The notes beneath the pieces are model-generated. The model did not search any database. It saw nothing but the letters and a program-made list of their open reading frames with translations, and was not told the DNA's origin. 5,345 nucleotides of DNA, taken from JBKPNX01 sp046732855. GTDB taxonomy: Bacteria > Pseudomonadota > Alphaproteobacteria > Geminicoccales > Geminicoccaceae. The translations under genes were made by a program, and so were the position numbers. The stretch lies in assembly GCA_046732855.1 (NCBI GenBank), contig JBKPNX010000209.1, positions 1-5,345 of the forward strand, given 5' to 3'. Of this stretch, positions 5,208 through 5,345 are shown piece by piece. How positions within the stretch are numbered: position 1 is the first letter of the stretch; every line of letters starts with the position of its first letter.

Positions 5208-5345
5208 ATGCAGGACCTGTCCGCAGCAGACCGCCAGATCAGCGCCTCGACCCTCGGCCAGTATCGCGCGATGGCCGCGCCGTATCGCGACGGCACCTGG
5301 AATCACGACGTCAGCCAGAACGTTCAGGCGCTGCTCGCGGCGATC
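5208..5345 (+). CDS. SAM-dependent methyltransferase (N-terminal 46 residues, cut by right edge)
   Basis: The frame is open from the ATG at 5208 to the window end. The segment STLGQYRAMAAPYRDGTW followed by NHDVSQNVQALLAAI matches my recollection of class I SAM methyltransferases that begin TL-x-HY...GT-x-DHDVSQN-I-x-ALL just before the glycine-rich SAM loop (ILDFGCGPG), which would lie just outside the window. The residues just before the visible end should form the helix preceding the first beta strand. The substrate cannot be told. The start is uncertain: no Shine-Dalgarno sequence is evident, the frame is open further upstream without an ATG, and residues 1-13 look poorly conserved. It follows the 65-residue gene on the same strand after 96 bases and a hairpin, so it may have its own promoter. 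Confidence 0.65.
   Translation, partial: MQDLSAADRQISASTLGQYRAMAAPYRDGTWNHDVSQNVQALLAAI

Overview
The window is GC-rich, with G/C-rich third codon positions, and carries ordinary chromosomal genes of a proteobacterium. An alphaproteobacterium (Rhizobiales- or sphingomonad-like) is my best guess from the style of the hydrolase, the HlyIII protein and the small Trp/Met-rich protein. No marker gene is present, so this is a weak inference. I see no rRNA, tRNA, CRISPR array or intact insertion sequence.

Layout. (1) Bases 1-895, minus strand: the N-terminal about 300 residues of a membrane-anchored phospholipase D-superfamily protein of the cardiolipin synthase type, running off the left edge. (2) Bases 896-1604: about 700 bases without a convincing gene. 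They hold a weak ORF behind a good Shine-Dalgarno sequence, some GC-rich hairpins and a terminator-like structure. (3) Bases 1605-3487, plus strand: a probable operon of an alpha/beta hydrolase (Ser160/Asp291/His320), a 34-residue single-span membrane mini-protein overlapping its stop codon (TGATG), and a seven-helix HlyIII/PAQR-family membrane protein in which several canonical metal-site histidines are replaced. (4) Bases 3507 to about 4896, minus strand: a decayed ParB-domain/DNA methyltransferase gene of the kind common in prophages. It has a premature TAG, two separate one-base deletions and a DPPY to DRPY change. (5) Bases 4914-5111, plus strand: a 65-residue Trp/Met/Arg-rich protein with a strong ribosome binding site. 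(6) Bases 5208-5345: the start of a SAM-dependent methyltransferase, cut by the right edge.

How the parts relate. The PLD-family enzyme, hydrolase, mini-protein and HlyIII protein all point to the membrane or to lipid-like substrates, but nothing shows a shared pathway. The methyltransferase remnant looks like the last trace of a mobile element between host genes. I found no convincing new multi-gene system. The most useful leads are the coupled mini-protein, the altered HlyIII metal site (which coincides with a perfect 8-bp inverted repeat) and the multiply broken methyltransferase.
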